From assembly GCA_910591455.2 (NCBI GenBank), contig OU342808.1, forward strand, positions 4,765,607 through 4,829,606: a stretch of DNA of 64,000 nt. Direction: 5' to 3'. Of the stretch, positions 13,860 to 27,240 are shown piece after piece (position 1 is the stretch's first letter; every line of letters starts with the position of its first letter). A program made the position numbers and the translations under genes. The stretch comes from Pholis gunnellus. Taxonomy: Eukaryota > Chordata > Actinopteri > Perciformes > Pholidae. The notes under the pieces are model-generated. The model did no database searches. It was not told where the DNA came from and saw nothing but the letters and a program-made list of their open reading frames with translations.

Positions 13860-14235
13860 CCTGGTCTTGGTCCACTGTGTTTGGTCCTCATCAGGGTTTG
13901 ATTGACAGATTTCACACCCGCCCAAACAAACCGTTCTCACCGGGCAAAGACACCAGAGTTTGATTGATTGATTGTGAAAGCACCCGAAGAAATAGTCCCG
14001 ATGGAAACTGTAACGAACGTCCACCAGCAATACTGGAAGCAGAGCAATAGGGCCGTTCCGAACGGGCACAGGGACATACTAACGTTATAACCAAACTCCT
14101 CTTCACTTCCCCACAGTATGTCTGGGACCAAGAGCCAAGCAATCAGCCTGCTCTGAAAGGGGTGCGCGTTCCGAACGGCACGGTGCCCTAACGCGGTTAG
14201 GCAGCAATACTGGAAGCCAAGCAAAAGGCCTCCAA
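13860..14235. repeat. Repeat-like segment with internal direct repeats
   Basis: CAGCAATACTGGAAGC occurs at about 14031 and again at about 14203, each followed by a similar AGCAA-A-GG tail. A TTCCGAACGG word occurs twice, at about 14056 and 14170. The segment ends shortly after the second copy. This looks like a degraded mobile element, but no terminal repeats or target duplication were found, so the class is open. Confidence 0.4.
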
Positions 14236-17149
14236 ACACAAACTGCACTCGTTTTTAACAAATGTATAAACGCTGGTACTCTGATGGGTCGAACATGCTA
14301 CTCCTGACATTTTGATTCATCTTGCAGAAAACCAGTCTGGATTCTTAGCTGAAATTACTCCTTTACTTTAATACCAAGCTCAAGTAAAGACAGATCACTA
14401 TATTTCCTTTAATCAAAGACAACCTGGAGCTACTAATGGCTTGAGCAATGGAAAACAGTGATACTGTATCAGTAACAGCTTTGACTAACAGATCAGACCA
14501 CCCTGAGTGTAACCAGGACCACAAATGAGCTACGAACGAACACGACCTTTGTTCAGCGCATCGGCAATCAGTACAGAACAACAGGGCTTTATTTAGACGG
14601 TCGCAGGTGGATTTGATGATAAGGTTTCTAAATCTAGTGTGTTGTTTAAATTACTGCAGAGATAAGTTGTCTTCTGTGAATTTCAGTGGTCTGTTTCTGG
14701 AATGGCTTCAAGGTCTGTTGGCTGTATTCTTATCTACAGTATAGCACTCTGTTCTTGTGTAAACGTTGTATGACAACTTCTTCACATCATAGTAAATCTA
14801 TGGTGCTTACTTTGCCTCCTTTGTTGGAGACGACTAATCTCTGACTTTGTTCCCTCTTCACAATTTGATTCTGCTGTCTTCAGATTCCCAGCATCCTCTA
14901 CTCCCCGAGTCAACCTCGTCGTAGCACGACTGACTGACTTATATACTTTTATTTGACATCCACAGCAAAAACATTTGGAAGTTTTACACTCAACTTAAAA
15001 TCTGATCTTCAGCCAGAGGAGTCACCCGTCAAGCAGCAGGACTGACACAAACCCCAGACTGCAGAGAAGATGAACTAATTCAATCATAGGAGCACAACAA
15101 TAAAGGCTGAGGCGGAGAAAAGTCTTGCAAAATATTCCGTCTTCGCTCCCGTCTGGTCAGTGGGGATGGGAAGTGATTAGGAGCAGAATCTTTCATAACG
15201 CAATAAGTTTAGTTTTTCTGTTTGTAATGATCCTTTCTTTTTTTGCATTTTAGTATGCAATATAAAATGTGAGACTTTTTTGTTGTTGTTGGACTTGCAT
15301 CTGTAAAGCCTGAGGTTTTGTATATAATACAAACATTTTATAACACTATTTTCTCTGTTATCATAAGGATCATGACCTCAACGGAAGTGTATAAAATTAT
15401 ACAAAAAAAGCTAAATAAAATAGAAAGTGATGTGTAATTATTTCATCATACTGGCTTTAACACCAGAAGAAGAACATCTGTCAGTTATCCTCTCTATTAA
15501 TTGTTTGATCTATTAACTGTCTATAAATAGCGACAAAATCACATTTGAATGGATGCCTGCGACCTTTGCTTCCAGATCAAAACTGTGCCGACATGAACTG
15601 TCGAGGAGGAAAAGAGAGGAAATGGTCGGCAATAAACTGAGCAAAACCCTAAAATGGAATCGACATCCAATGCCATTACTTGACTTTTCCCATCCCCCGA
15701 TGTTCCGTCTGTCATCATCATCAAAGAGCACGGTTAATGTCCCGTACTTTCCATGACTGCAGCCCTAATCTCCGGGGATCATTTAGTTTTCATGTGCTCC
15801 CATGACCTCCAAGCCACTGAGCCACATTGCATCTCTTGTTCAGATTTAAAAATGATCTGCGATCTGATTAAACACACTAATCCATGGCTGAATGAATATC
15901 CTTTTGGGGTCTTTAAGTTGATACTGAAGGTGTTAATATCGTCAAGACTTCAGGAAAGGCTTCTTATCTACATAACCTCTCTTCCCTTTGCCTGTTTCTA
16001 TTATCTTTCTTTTCTTCTTCTCTCTGACGTTATGAAGACACTGAGTAACCCGGGACCACCAGAGTCCTGACTCTCACTCACAGGTGGGAATCTAGAGTTT
16101 TGACTCTAGTCAAACGTGATTATTGTGTCTTGAAACAACCCTGTCCACACACCAGCGTGTCAAATAAAGCTCCGAAAAGGGTGAAAATAGCCAGCGAGGT
16201 AGCATTGCAGCGGCTCCTGAGGCCACAACCGCCTGCCGCTTGATGTTTAACAAGCCGGTCATTTAAACACCACTAATAAAATATCTCCTGCTGGGGGAGG
16301 GGGGGGGGGGGCAGACTCTGCATAAACCCTTGCTGCACAGCGTTGAGTATACGTTTCCCTCCGCTCTCACCCCTTCTTTTCCTCGAAACTCGAGCAGGCA
16401 CTTCTGCAGGCGTCATGTTTTTAACTATAATCGGAGTGATAAAAGTGAAAGAGCCACCACATTATAGCTGCTGTAACTCATGTCCAGGCTAAGGTAACAC
16501 ATAGGAGGATTTACATGCCGCTGTGCGAGGGAGTTGCGTTCTAGCAATGGCGAGGTAAAGATTTGTTTACATCGTTTATATTTTAAAGAGAAAGATTAGA
16601 TATTACAGAGATTCAAAAATAATTTGGGAAATCTGCTTATTGGATTTCTAGTTGAGAGTTGAGATGAGTCGATTGATGCCATTATCATATTTGCCCGTTA
16701 AAGCTGCAGCTGATTAGCCTAGCTTAGCATAAAGACTTGGGTAAAAGGCTATTCTGACTCTGTCCTAACTAACTTCCACTCCTCACTAATTACCGTGCTA
16801 TATCCCGTTTATTTAATCTGGACTAAAGTTGGGATTGTTACATTTCTTGGCCCGATGGACAATAAAAAGACAGTAGGTGGCAACATATAAGAGACATTAA
16901 AAAACAGACTAATAAAAAAGAGAGAATAAGTGTATGTGTGATACATATACATTATCAACATAGTCGTTAGTTGCAGCTCTAGCAGCAAGCCAACTGAAAA
17001 CCCTGTTTTATTGATTTGAAGTAAATCAATGACTGTAATGATGCAGATGATGTGTTACGTCATATATCACACTGGATTACAGTAGAGTCAGTGCTATTAA
17101 CATGTTTCCAGAGCTGTCACGTATAACAAAACATAAGAAAGGGAGAAGT
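14236..17149. other. Intergenic DNA, no gene seen
   Basis: No supportable coding region. A G-rich tract lies near 16298-16311, and TTAGTTGCAGCTCT at about 16967 is a short relic of the hAT-like MITE end. The block from 15780 to 16280 is repeat-free and of even composition. Confidence 0.5.
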
Positions 17150-17420
17150 AATTGATCACTTTCAGGCTGTGATGAATATTTAAGCCTATTTAGGCTCCAA
17201 AGCCTGCGCTGGATGGTAATATGAGAGCTTCATAATATTGATTAATCACATAAATGTGTGAGCTTTGAGTGACATTGCATTATGTCTTCATCCTGGCTAG
17301 AGACTTTATTGAAATTGCTTATTAAATGGAGCAAGGGATGTTTGGATTTGTGGTGTTAATAAGTTACCCACACTCTTGGACCTCGAGGATGTCATCTGGA
17401 AAACGGCAACTCCATATGGA
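17150..17420. promoter_or_regulatory. Candidate conserved non-coding element
   Basis: Repeat-free AT-rich block with clustered homeodomain-type words (TAATTGATCA, TTGATTAATCAC, GCTTATTAAATGG). It has no long frame and no simple repeat. This texture is typical of deeply conserved enhancers in gene deserts around developmental genes. The assignment is inference from texture only. Confidence 0.25.
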
Positions 17421-18541
17421 GGTACGTTTAAGTGAAAATATATAATTATGATACTAAAAAGTAATGGTCCGAAGCTTAATGTAGGAATGATGTTTTTATT
17501 TTTGTAGTTCATTTAAATGATGTTAATATTGTGATTTTTTTATGAAGTGTAATGAATTATATGTTTGATGTTCTCCACGTACAACACTTTGGAGAACACT
17601 ATATTTTAATGCCATGCCATTATGTCATATGTTGAACCTATCATATAGCTACCCCGGATGTGACCATTATTAAGATTTCTTAAACTTCTTGTGTTTGACA
17701 TTTGCTATAAATCAAACTAATGAAACAGAAATGTATAGTTTAGTTAAAAAATATCCAGCATAAACCAGTCCATCACTAAGTGTTCGACTTCCGATCGAGT
17801 TGTCTATTGCCAAAAGTTTCTACTCAGCAGCAGATATTAGTAATCAGGGTCTCAGTCTCTTTGTCATTTCAGGAATCAGAAACTCATCCCAGACAGCCTG
17901 CAGTAGATTTCATGTTCCCACTCAACCAAAATTGCCACTATCATTAGAGCGAGGCCTCATGAGGCTCGTGGCTAAAAGCCCTCAGGGCTGAAAACAGGGG
18001 GAGGGAGAGATGTGGGGGGGCATTCCAACTATAAGGTTTCTTACAGGTCAGATGGCAAAGTTCTTCAGTCATTTTCAAACCTGAGGTCTTCGGACAAAAG
18101 CTGGATTCCAGTCCCGGACTCCGTAATCAGCTGACGCCTCTAGTCATGGATACTACATCTGTATGAATGGATTATCATGCAATTTATCTTATCAAATGGC
18201 ACTACGCACTGAAGTACGAAGGTTAGAAGTGTTAACAGAGTGCAGGAAGAGTTTTGGAACCATGTTTCTACGTTTTTTTTTAAGGACAAGACAATGTCGT
18301 CCGGATGTATGAGCTTTAACAAACAAGATCAAAATGTTGATAAATAGGGGGCTGGAGATTGCAACGTGTTTTTTTTTTACGTTGTTGTCATTCAAGAACC
18401 TGGGTACAGAATGTGAATTTATTTATTTTAAAGAAATATGTGGGTATTTCAACTTGGCTATCGTGTTGCAGTGCAGCCTGAACTGAAGCCCCCATCTGCT
18501 TCTGGACCCCTACCATCATCATATAGCCTCTCTGCAGCTGC

Positions 18542-18589
<48 letters not shown>

Positions 18590-20554
18590 CAGCTGTCACC
18601 ACCAGAAGAGAAGGTATCCTGTTTCCCTTCAAGTATTTGGCTCTTACTTAGAAATCATGAATGTGAAATGATAATAGATGCGACCATTTCTTTCATCATC
18701 TCGTTTTCCCTAAAGGCATACCGGCAGCGCATAAAGGACCAGTTCAATAGTACTAGTTTTATGTAGTCGAGGCCTATTGTATCTTATTCCCCTGTGCCAT
18801 AGAGCTCCATGAACCTTTTAAAAATACATCAGTGAGTCACTCTGTTCCACCAGGTGACATGTTCCCTCACCCCGATGAACATGGACAGTTGAACCCACAT
18901 ACTCCATCCTGGTGCTGTTAATATTTCAAGGTTAATACTTCGCTAATGAATGTTTACCTTGTTTCCTCATTTACATCTATTAAATTCAAGCCCGTGTCTC
19001 CTGTTTTCGCTGAGATCTCCAACCTTTCCTCCACGCCAACGACATTAGTCGAGCTGTCTACCTCCAAAACAAACGGTAACACCGTGAGTGGATTTATTTT
19101 CTTCAAATTTGGCACAAAACATCCGCTTGGATTGAAGGACGAACTGATTTAGAATTTGTTGGTCAAAGGTCACTGACCTCCTCACGAAACACATTTTTGG
19201 CCATGACTCAAGAATTCCTATGCTATTCAAGTGAAAGTGGGTGTCTCAGTCCGTTTGTGATCCTCAATGTCTCTTCTGAAACCATCACCCGGGTCCGCAT
19301 CCTCAATCTCTGTCTGTCTGTCTGTCTGATGGATGCAGGCAGTGGATGTCTCGTGGAGGCGGCTCCATGCGGGCGCGCAGCTGCCGGTAGACTAAAGTTA
19401 CAGGTTGAAAGAGTCACGGCATGCAGGAGGAGAAGCTCCGGCAAGCCTCCATACTGTTCAAACTGTCATGTTTGACACTTTGATTTGAGTCCGTCAGATT
19501 CAGCCGAGGTGAGGAAAATCCGGAAGGCTTTACCGTTGCACTTCTGACTCCAAAATGCTGAATGATGTGTAATAACTGCATTCTAAAGTATTCTCCAATT
19601 TCCTGCTCCAAAAGCCAATTTATTAGATTTCCTCTAACTTGTTATTTTCAAACATAGGGCTGTCGGATCGAATATGTGATAACTGTCTTCTGTTGGGCAA
19701 AACCTCACTTCTATACCAGCAGTTATTATTTATGCTATTAAGTATTGACTAAATTAGCTTTGATGTAGTTTAAAACTAAAAGAGCATATTAGCGCTGTTT
19801 CAAAAATAATATCCGACCATACCTGAAAACGCATGTCCCTTGACCGGGGCTGACGACGCCGCTGGACGCAGGAATTGTCGCAAAAGCACTCGAATAGTAG
19901 CTAAACTCCTGCCCATGTAGGTAGCAGTGGCATTGAAAATGCTGAATTTAACTGTGCAACAGCTGTTAGACAAAAAAGGTCAGCAATACTTGTATTTTGT
20001 TATCCATGTTGAAATGAACCACTGGTAGACAAAGGCTGATGTTGTTGGTTTTATCAGGGAAAGGATAAACGCAATAGCAGGCTGACGATTCAGGGAAGGA
20101 AGCGAATGCGTGTGTGTCTACGTCACCGTCTTCAAAGGTCTCTGTTTCTGCTGGTCTAGACAAAAAACTCAACCCAGGAGTTTTCAAACTAAAACGTCTT
20201 GACCAGCCTTTATAAAACGTATCCATTTTTAGGGGTTCTAAAACGCACAGGTAGTGCGGACGCTAGGCTTTGAAGTAGCAAAAACATAGTGTTGAAGTAG
20301 CCTAATTGCCTTAACTGACCATGCATGCTGTGAATCAAAGGACATGGGCTTCACAATTAGTTTAATTCACATAAATGAATTACTGCATGGAAATGTTCTG
20401 TCTTGACCCAAGTCTAAAATCCAAATTACTGAACACAAGCTAACAGCAGGTGGCCTTTGAGGTTTTCACTGGAAGTAATCATGAAACGCTGAAAAGCGTT
20501 TAGGAAAACCAATTCACGAGATGGAGATTTTCAAGAACTTTTTTTTTAAAAAAA
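17421..20554. other. Intergenic DNA with a CT microsatellite
   Basis: No gene. It contains the (CT)n tract listed separately and a (CTGT)n patch near 19312-19328. Several short frames here overlap on both strands and have no family resemblance. Confidence 0.5.
18546..18586. repeat. (CT)n microsatellite
   Basis: Uninterrupted CT dinucleotide tract of about 41 nt following GCATCTT. It is likely polymorphic in length. Confidence 0.95.
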
Positions 20555-20650
20555 CCAAAACTCCAGGGTGATGTAAGCAAATGTCTTGTTTAGTTCAACC
20601 AACTGTCCAAAATGTAAAAAACAATTTGTAATCAGATTTTGATATGTAAA
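20555..20650. repeat. Fragment of the common fish hAT-like MITE (interior)
   Basis: The words GCAAATGTCTTGTTTAGTTC and CAACTGTCCAAAATGTAAA resemble, from memory, the interior of the same dispersed family whose end is at 8522. No termini are present. Moderate to low confidence because the match is recalled rather than aligned. Confidence 0.4.
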
Positions 20651-23589
20651 ATGTCTACTACTGAAGCCAGCACATTGGTGTAACATGATGATGTACGTCT
20701 GTACGCTTGAAGACGATACATCTAGGACACAATTCGTCAAAGAAGCCCCAAAGTTTAAGGTAAAGTTCAAACCATCAATTCCAGATTAAACCACAAGATT
20801 AAACCGCTGGCTTTGGGTGCCAACAAACCACTTACTGGAGTTTAAAGGTAGTTGTGGCCCGCTGAGGATCCTGGACTCATTGGGCTTTAAAAGCAGAGGG
20901 GCAAGCCAGTGGAAATTTGAGAATGGAAGAATACTAAGTGTAGTTTTCCTCTCTAACACGATGCTCCAGGACAGCATAGGTAGTGTCAAAAGTGCCGGAG
21001 GTGTTCTCAGATCAAAATGTTTTATTTTGGTGCCACAGTGTCTGCATGTTGCCGTATGTGTGCGGGCTTTGTTTTCTTTTAACCCCACATCTAAAGCAAA
21101 CGGGGTTCTCATAGCTGCTCAGATTGTAATCACAGCGTGGCTAACTGTGAAACACTCAAGGGCACACACGCCAGATCACAAGAACCCAAGAACATTGTGC
21201 CGTCGTCAAAGAACAGCATTATATGAATGATTAACAGCTCTGTAATCAGCAGCAATTTCATGTGCTTTTGGTACGACGTTTTTGTTTTATCTTTGGGAGT
21301 TGGATTGGGCAACCACTACATTTGGCTGCTCTTGGGACCTGTACTCGACACTGCACTTTTGTATGTAAAAGAAACTGAACAAGCAATGCCAGTAATATGT
21401 TATTTGATTTTGATTTTTTTATATAGTGTTAGGAGCTAATTGGGAAAACAGTCTCTCTCTTGTCCATTGCCGCTGATGTTTGAAGTTGTGTGGAGTGAGT
21501 ATAAAACTTGATAAAAGATGCTTAGAAGACAATTATCTCTTCTTGTCAAATAGTTGAACTGTTAAGGTCTTTACACAGCCTGATGAATAAACAACACTAA
21601 AATGCAAAACACTCCCCTGCGAATATTTCACATCAAAACTATTCGTACCAGCAACGATGAGAATTTGCAGTTGCAGCACTTTTCCAATGAAAGGTTGGAA
21701 TGGATTCGCACAGGCAGAGGACCAACTACCAGGATCCTATTGACCCAGAGCAGCGTCTGGCAGTCTGTCTGAGGTAAATTGTTGTATAACCTAAGCTGCT
21801 GTATGCTATTTCATTGAGTTCCCTCTGGCAAAGCGTTAGTGTATATGTCTAGGGCTTTTATTGTGAAAGGCAAGAACAGATGGCGTGGATCTGGTCTGCG
21901 TTGCCTTCGTCAAGGTTGAAAAAGAGTAATACGGTTTGACGTCTTCGTTCGGGAATAAAGAGCCTCCCTGTTGTTGAACACTATAGTGAACATCTGGAAT
22001 ATGCTCGTTCCACACAACGTGATTGGTTGATGCCTTTATTTGCGGAGGAAAGCTCCAAAAAAGTCGCTTTTCCACCGCGTAGAATTTCGCTTTCTGTGTG
22101 AACGTATTCATGACAAAAAAACTGTGCAAAATAATATATTGACGAGCAAATTAATAGCACAAAAAAAAAGTAAAACGCCCCCCCTCCCACCTGGTGTGTA
22201 AAAGGCCTCTACTTCTGACTAAAACCTGTAATCAGTAGAGCTCTCACAGATGTTCTTTTGGATCCCTGTCCTAGAGGTCACAGGGTAGCTCAGACGGTCA
22301 TCATGAGGTCTATATGTTCACTTTATTCTTTTCTTTTTTCTTGAAGACTTGGTGTAACTGTATGAGAAGCTGATGCAACAGAGGAGTTCTGCAGTTGTTC
22401 CTTGTGTTGCCTAAGTTCTCCCTAAACCGGCCCCTCAGCTAATTTGATCCAAGCAGGAGAGAAAAGCAGACACAAATCTGCCTGTTAAAGCCCAACTGAG
22501 AAATGTTCACTGTAACTTTATAGACACAATTGTTTTTACACTTTTTAGAACCGAATACAGTTACTGGAATACAGCGCCATCAAAAGCCGAGCTCTCGGCT
22601 TGTGGACGTAGAAGGAGAATTATTCAAATATATGGAACAAGCAAACTCCTTCGATTTCTGCTGACGTGTGGGGGGAGAGAAATAAAAGACGTTTACATGT
22701 GGGCATGGTTTAGGTTTGGACTTTCCCTTGCTTGTGACAGCGACACGTTTGTCTTGGAATAGTTTCCCATTGATGATGAAATGTGTACCGTTCCTATCTG
22801 AACATCAAAACCAGATCCTCGGAGTCGATGCCAGAAGTTCCCTCACAAACGAGTCCCACATGGTTTCAACCCAAACAGCTCCTCGGCCTTGTCAGAATCT
22901 ATACAAAACTGCTGTATATTTGTGGACTACACAGTAGTTTGACTACATGCGTGTTTAAATGTGTTTGTCTTAGAGTTAACACTCCTTTTGACTGAAAATC
23001 ATTACATGCCCTACTTTTTCGTCAGTCATTCTTTAAGTCATGCTTTTCTCTCGCATCACAGTCACAGATTGTACAGCGACGTCACATCGAAGCGACGGAA
23101 GGTTCACACTACCACCTAAATAATGGCGACTGACTTTGGTACACAGAGTTTTCATGTAGTTGACAAAACACTCATTTAGACATTCTGTTGCAACAACTAA
23201 TCCCGCTCGTCCCAAAAATGATAATTGACTCCAATGTGCTGACTTCCTCCGCCTCATGTTTAATGCATCAGCGCTGTCTGTCTGCTTTTGTCATTCATTC
23301 TGAGCAGGGCCTGCTGTGCTCTGCCTGGAATGGCAAGAAGGCTTGAGTTTCCTTCCAGCACATCTCCAGCCCATTACCCAGAGGGCCGTGCAGCTCATTC
23401 CATGGCCTTAACAAGACCTTGGAGCGCCGGCATTGGTTTCCGTATGGTCGAGCACCGGATGTTGTGTACGATCTATTCTAATTTGGAGTGAGAATTTTCT
23501 TACAACACCAACTTTTCAACAGCATGTACTGGCTCTTTTTTTGCTAATTGTATCTGTTTATCCTTTTTTTGAGTTTGTGTACATGGCAG
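20651..23589. other. Intergenic DNA, no gene seen
   Basis: The 137-residue frame at 20817-21230 has no signal, domain or family resemblance and an antisense frame of similar length, so it is not called. The segment 21855-22205 runs from GGCTTTTATTGTGAAAGG to GTGTGTAAAAGGCC and may be a decayed DNA element, but the ends do not pair convincingly. Confidence 0.45.
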
Positions 23590-23764
23590 TAGAAGAAAAA
23601 GTATTTAGATATTTTATTTAGGTAAAAGTATCAATACCACAGTGTAAAAATACTCGATTACGTGGAAAAATCCTGCTTTCAAAATGCTAGTATTTACAGC
23701 AAAATATCAACAAAAGTGTATACTATTGAGAATGAATGGCCCATGTACAATATATATATATATG

Positions 23765-24135
23765 TACACTACCGTTCAAAAGTTTGGGGTCACTTAGAAA
23801 TGTCCTTATTTCTCAAAGAAAAGCACTGTTTCTTTCAATGAAGATAACATTAAATTAATCAGAAATACACTCTATGCATTGTTAATGTGGTTAATGACTA
23901 TTCTAGGTGGAAACGTCTGGTTTTTAATGAAATATCTACATCGGAGTATCTGGAGCATCACATTTGTGGGTTGGATTATACTCTCAACATGGCCAGAAAA
24001 AGAGAACTTTCATGTGAAACTCGCCAGTCTATTCTTGTTCTTAGAAATGAAGCTATTCCATGAGAGAAATTGCGAAGAAACTGAAAATTGACAGGAAATT
24101 GTCTGGGTGACCCCAAACTTTTGAACGGTAGTGTA
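23765..24135 (+). mobile_element. Short Tc1/mariner element with perfect TIRs
   Basis: The outer 29 bases on each side are perfect inverted repeats (23765-23793 and 24107-24135), beginning TACACTACCGTTCAAAAG and ending in TTTGGGGTCAC, with TA at both borders as expected for Tc1/mariner insertion. The 371-bp element is far shorter than an autonomous Tc1 (about 1.6 kb). Its interior keeps a relic of the transposase N-terminus, listed separately. The perfect TIRs suggest a fairly recent copy mobilised in trans. Confidence 0.92.
23989..24105 (+). pseudogene. Tc1 transposase N-terminal (HTH) remnant
   Basis: From the ATG at 23989 the frame reads MARKRELSCETRQSILVLRN and then EAIP before a TGA at 24061-24063. 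The next frame continues as MREIAKKLKIDRKLSG. Together these match the start of the paired-like helix-turn-helix of Tc1 transposases, where the recognition helix follows an 'I-x-x-L' pattern. A frameshift separates the two pieces, and the catalytic DDE region is absent. No functional product is expected. Confidence 0.75.
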
Positions 24136-24255
24136 TTTGTATGCAGCATTTTAATGTTGTAGCTGGTCAGCTCAACATACTGACCTCCATAGTATACAGG
24201 GCATATAAAGCAGCACATTTTATTGAAGATGTCATCTTATATTTTGTAAAACCTT

Positions 24256-24281
24256 TATATATATATATATATATATATATA
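24256..24281. repeat. (TA)n microsatellite
   Basis: About 13 TA units directly after AAACCTT. It lies between the Tc1 element and the right part of the older repeat. Confidence 0.95.
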
Positions 24282-24410
24282 CTAACGTTGCTTCCAAATA
24301 AATCTAGTGGTGTAATAAGTACAATATTTCCCTCTGAAGTGTAGTATATTTGAAGTTTAATGTAGCAGACAAAGTAAATACTCAAGCACCAGCGCCTCAA
24401 AACTTCAGCC

Positions 24411-26559
24411 CAATACTGTGCAGTGCACACTGAGGGCGCACAGGCATGCCAGCCTTGGTAAAATTAGAACGTCATATTGAGTGCTGACAGAAATGCTGAG
24501 AGCAGGGCAGCCCTGCAGGAATTCTGGAGATGACATGGCCTATCTGTCATGAGGTGCAGCTGCTCCTGTCAGGTGGTGGGGGGGGGGGGGAACCGGAGGA
24601 TGTGTAAATCAGGTCTCGTTCGTCCCCCAAACTCCGGCCAGAGGCTCGAGTGAAGCCTGATGGAAAAATCAGGCCACTTAGAAGGAATCCGTTGGACTCT
24701 CCAGGACTCACTCGGGAGAGTTTGTCCTCTGAACGCCAACAAACGTGCACAACTAGAAAAACTAACATGAAACTGGAATGAATTTGAGGTTGAAGGGAGC
24801 ATTACAATCAAACATCATGGTTTGGCAAATTGGCTAATGTTTTGCAGATTGTTATTTATGTGCGTGCGCAGATGTTTAACATCTGTAGCTGAACAATTTT
24901 CAATACTCTCTTCTTCTTCTTCCTTCTCCAAGGTGCCTCTGTGACAAAAACATGCAGGAAAGTGTGTTCTGCAGAGTCTACCGGCCGATTGTTCCCTCAG
25001 CCTTATCTCCGCCAGGAGGATCACGCAGTCGGGTGAGTGAAGTGTGCACATCTGTCTTGGTTGCGTACATCACCAGTTGTTACCTCTCCGCCACTCAGCT
25101 GCTTCTAAGCGGGCAGACAGCTTGGTTAGTTTCATTTAGTTTTCGGTAAGACCGTGTGACGTGTCTTGCGCGACGTCTTCGATCCGATTGCCTGCATACG
25201 TCGCCGCTTGTTTTTGGATTTGAATGAAGTGTGTTTTATGACTCTTTAAAGCCCATTGGTGTCTAGACTGAGGCTTAGTCTACTGTGGGTTGCATTCATT
25301 CAATCACACAATACAGCAGTGGTCGTTGCAGACACACCTGGAGCTGCACTCTACTAAGTGCAACTTTCTAGTTTTACTTTGACTTGAAAATGCAAATGCA
25401 GGCACACACACACACACACACACAAAGCACTTCCTTAACACACACCATGTGGAGACCATGTTATCTCAAGTTCAAAGCAGAGCCCGGCTGTCTTTCTTCC
25501 TCCGTGAAGAGGCTTACTCAGGCCTAGAAAATGCTTTAATGATAAGACCTGAGTGTGCTGGATAGTTTGATATCAAAGATTCAAAGACCAGACGTGCTGA
25601 CCTATTTTCTCTGTGTGAACAGAAAACATCTGTACTGTTTAGCCAAAATTCAAGCAACTATCATTTTAAACTTAATGCTATTCAGCCACCAAGTTTTTGG
25701 CTAGAAATATCGGAGATGGATGGATTATTCAAACACTATTTACTAAATAAACCTGTAGCCAAAATATGCTGGAAGATTCTGAAATTCTATTCGCAAGATT
25801 GTGAACCAAACGTTAGCATCATGCCCTGGAAGCATGCGTTCATCACCTCAAATCAAAGCCAAACACCACAAACTCTATCTAAACATGCCTCTCTGTCTGC
25901 TGTCCATGGTAACAGGAATAGCAACATTTTACCACTCTTACCCTATTTGTTTTTGTGTAGAGACGGTTTTATCAAGACTGATTCGATTTTGACAGCCAGA
26001 TTTGTTAAAACACGTTTGAGGTTTGAGGTTGATGGTCTTTCAGACGCTGCATTACAACACCACTAGAAAGAACATTTGATGCCAGTTACAGATAATAATC
26101 ACATTAGGTTTTTTTATTTTATCGTGTGTTTGTGGGTTGAGCCGCACTAACGGACAAGAAAAGCATTTATGTCTCGTGTGCTCAGCAGAGCATTTAGTCT
26201 GACAAGAGAGTAGAGGAGCCGGAGAGACAACTGGAACTAGCGCCGACGGAAATGAACTGTGCCTTGCGATGTCATTTTATCGTTTATGTATGATACCGTT
26301 GGACCATGCATGCCAGTAGATCTCTACATTCAAGTGTGCTGCTGCACTAATGCCACTATCGAGCTGCTTTTAAATCTTGAATTAATTCACGTAAAGCCAT
26401 TCATTATTATCTCCGATTAGATGTGACGTTGAATCACAGCCGACTAAACTCCTCTATTTCTGTTAAACTGCTTCATTTCTTGTCAAAAATTACAGATTTG
26501 TTTAAAGCTGCACTAATCAAAATCTCAAATGACATGTAAAATGTAAAAAACGTCACTTG
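24411..26559. other. Intergenic DNA with a CA microsatellite
   Basis: No gene. It contains a G-tract at about 24577-24590 and a (CA)n tract at 25402-25424. The 24880-25180 stretch is moderately GC-rich without coding character. Confidence 0.5.
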
Positions 26560-27240
26560 TAATGATTTTTTTCCCTTGCTCTGCATTTGCCCTGAGCTCT
26601 GTTAAAGGTGCAATAAATTAGCATTAGGAGCATTAATACAGCAGCAAACAACAATGTGCTATGTAAAGATATAGTGGAGTAAAGTCCTGTAGCGGACAAT
26701 GAAGTCTCTCTCCCTCTGTGTGTGTTGTAATTCGAGCTTCTCTTTGCTTTGTTGACATAATTGGGCTGGTCACGCATGCTTTTAGTGCATGTGAGCGTGC
26801 CCCAACTGGCTCGCTCACGCCAGTAAACGCTGTTAGTTAGCTATGTCGGCACTTTTCCCCATAGTTTGCACTATTAGCGCTGTTGGAAAGGTTAGCTTCT
26901 AGCCGGTGGCTCAGCCGTCACGCTGTTGAGAGTCATCAGAATGCTCCCAATCTCGTTTTTAGGTCCTTTAAAATGATTGTTTTGGTTTAAAGATGCCCAA
27001 CTTGACAGTTTTTGGTTGAGTCTCATCCCTGTCATCAATCTTGTGGCAGCAGTAGCTGGCAGCTGTTTTCAGAGCTCTGACAAACCTACTGAAGCCTGCA
27101 CTTTCTGCCGAGCACCAAACAGAGCGAATCACTAGCTGCTGAATGTCGTGGTGCGTTTAGCTGCTAAAGAACCAGATATTTCCAGAGGGAGTTGGTGGAG
27201 ACCAAAACAGAGCTAAAAGGAAACAAGACTTTAAATAAAT
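26560..27240. repeat. Dispersed repeat family B, copy 1
   Basis: Begins near a GTTAAAGGTGCAATAAA motif, passes through GTTAGCGCTG/TAGCTTCTAGCC words, and ends in GGAGTTGGTGGAGACCAAAA then GAGCTAAAAGG (27190-27220). The terminal part at 27132-27220 is clearly shared with 34776-34857. No coding frame or inverted termini were seen. It looks like a non-autonomous element or an old composite. Confidence 0.65.

Larger units (their letters stand above)
23590..24410. repeat. Older dispersed repeat split by a Tc1 element
   Basis: Left part (about 23600-23740) carries GGTAAAAGTATCAATACCAC and GTGTAAAAATACTCGATTAC. Right part (about 24330-24405) carries GTAAATACTCAAGCACCAGC. From memory both are halves of one common fish repeat, the left and right sides of a 'paired' AT-rich element. 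The Tc1 element and a TA microsatellite lie between them, so the older repeat appears to have been interrupted. Confidence 0.45.
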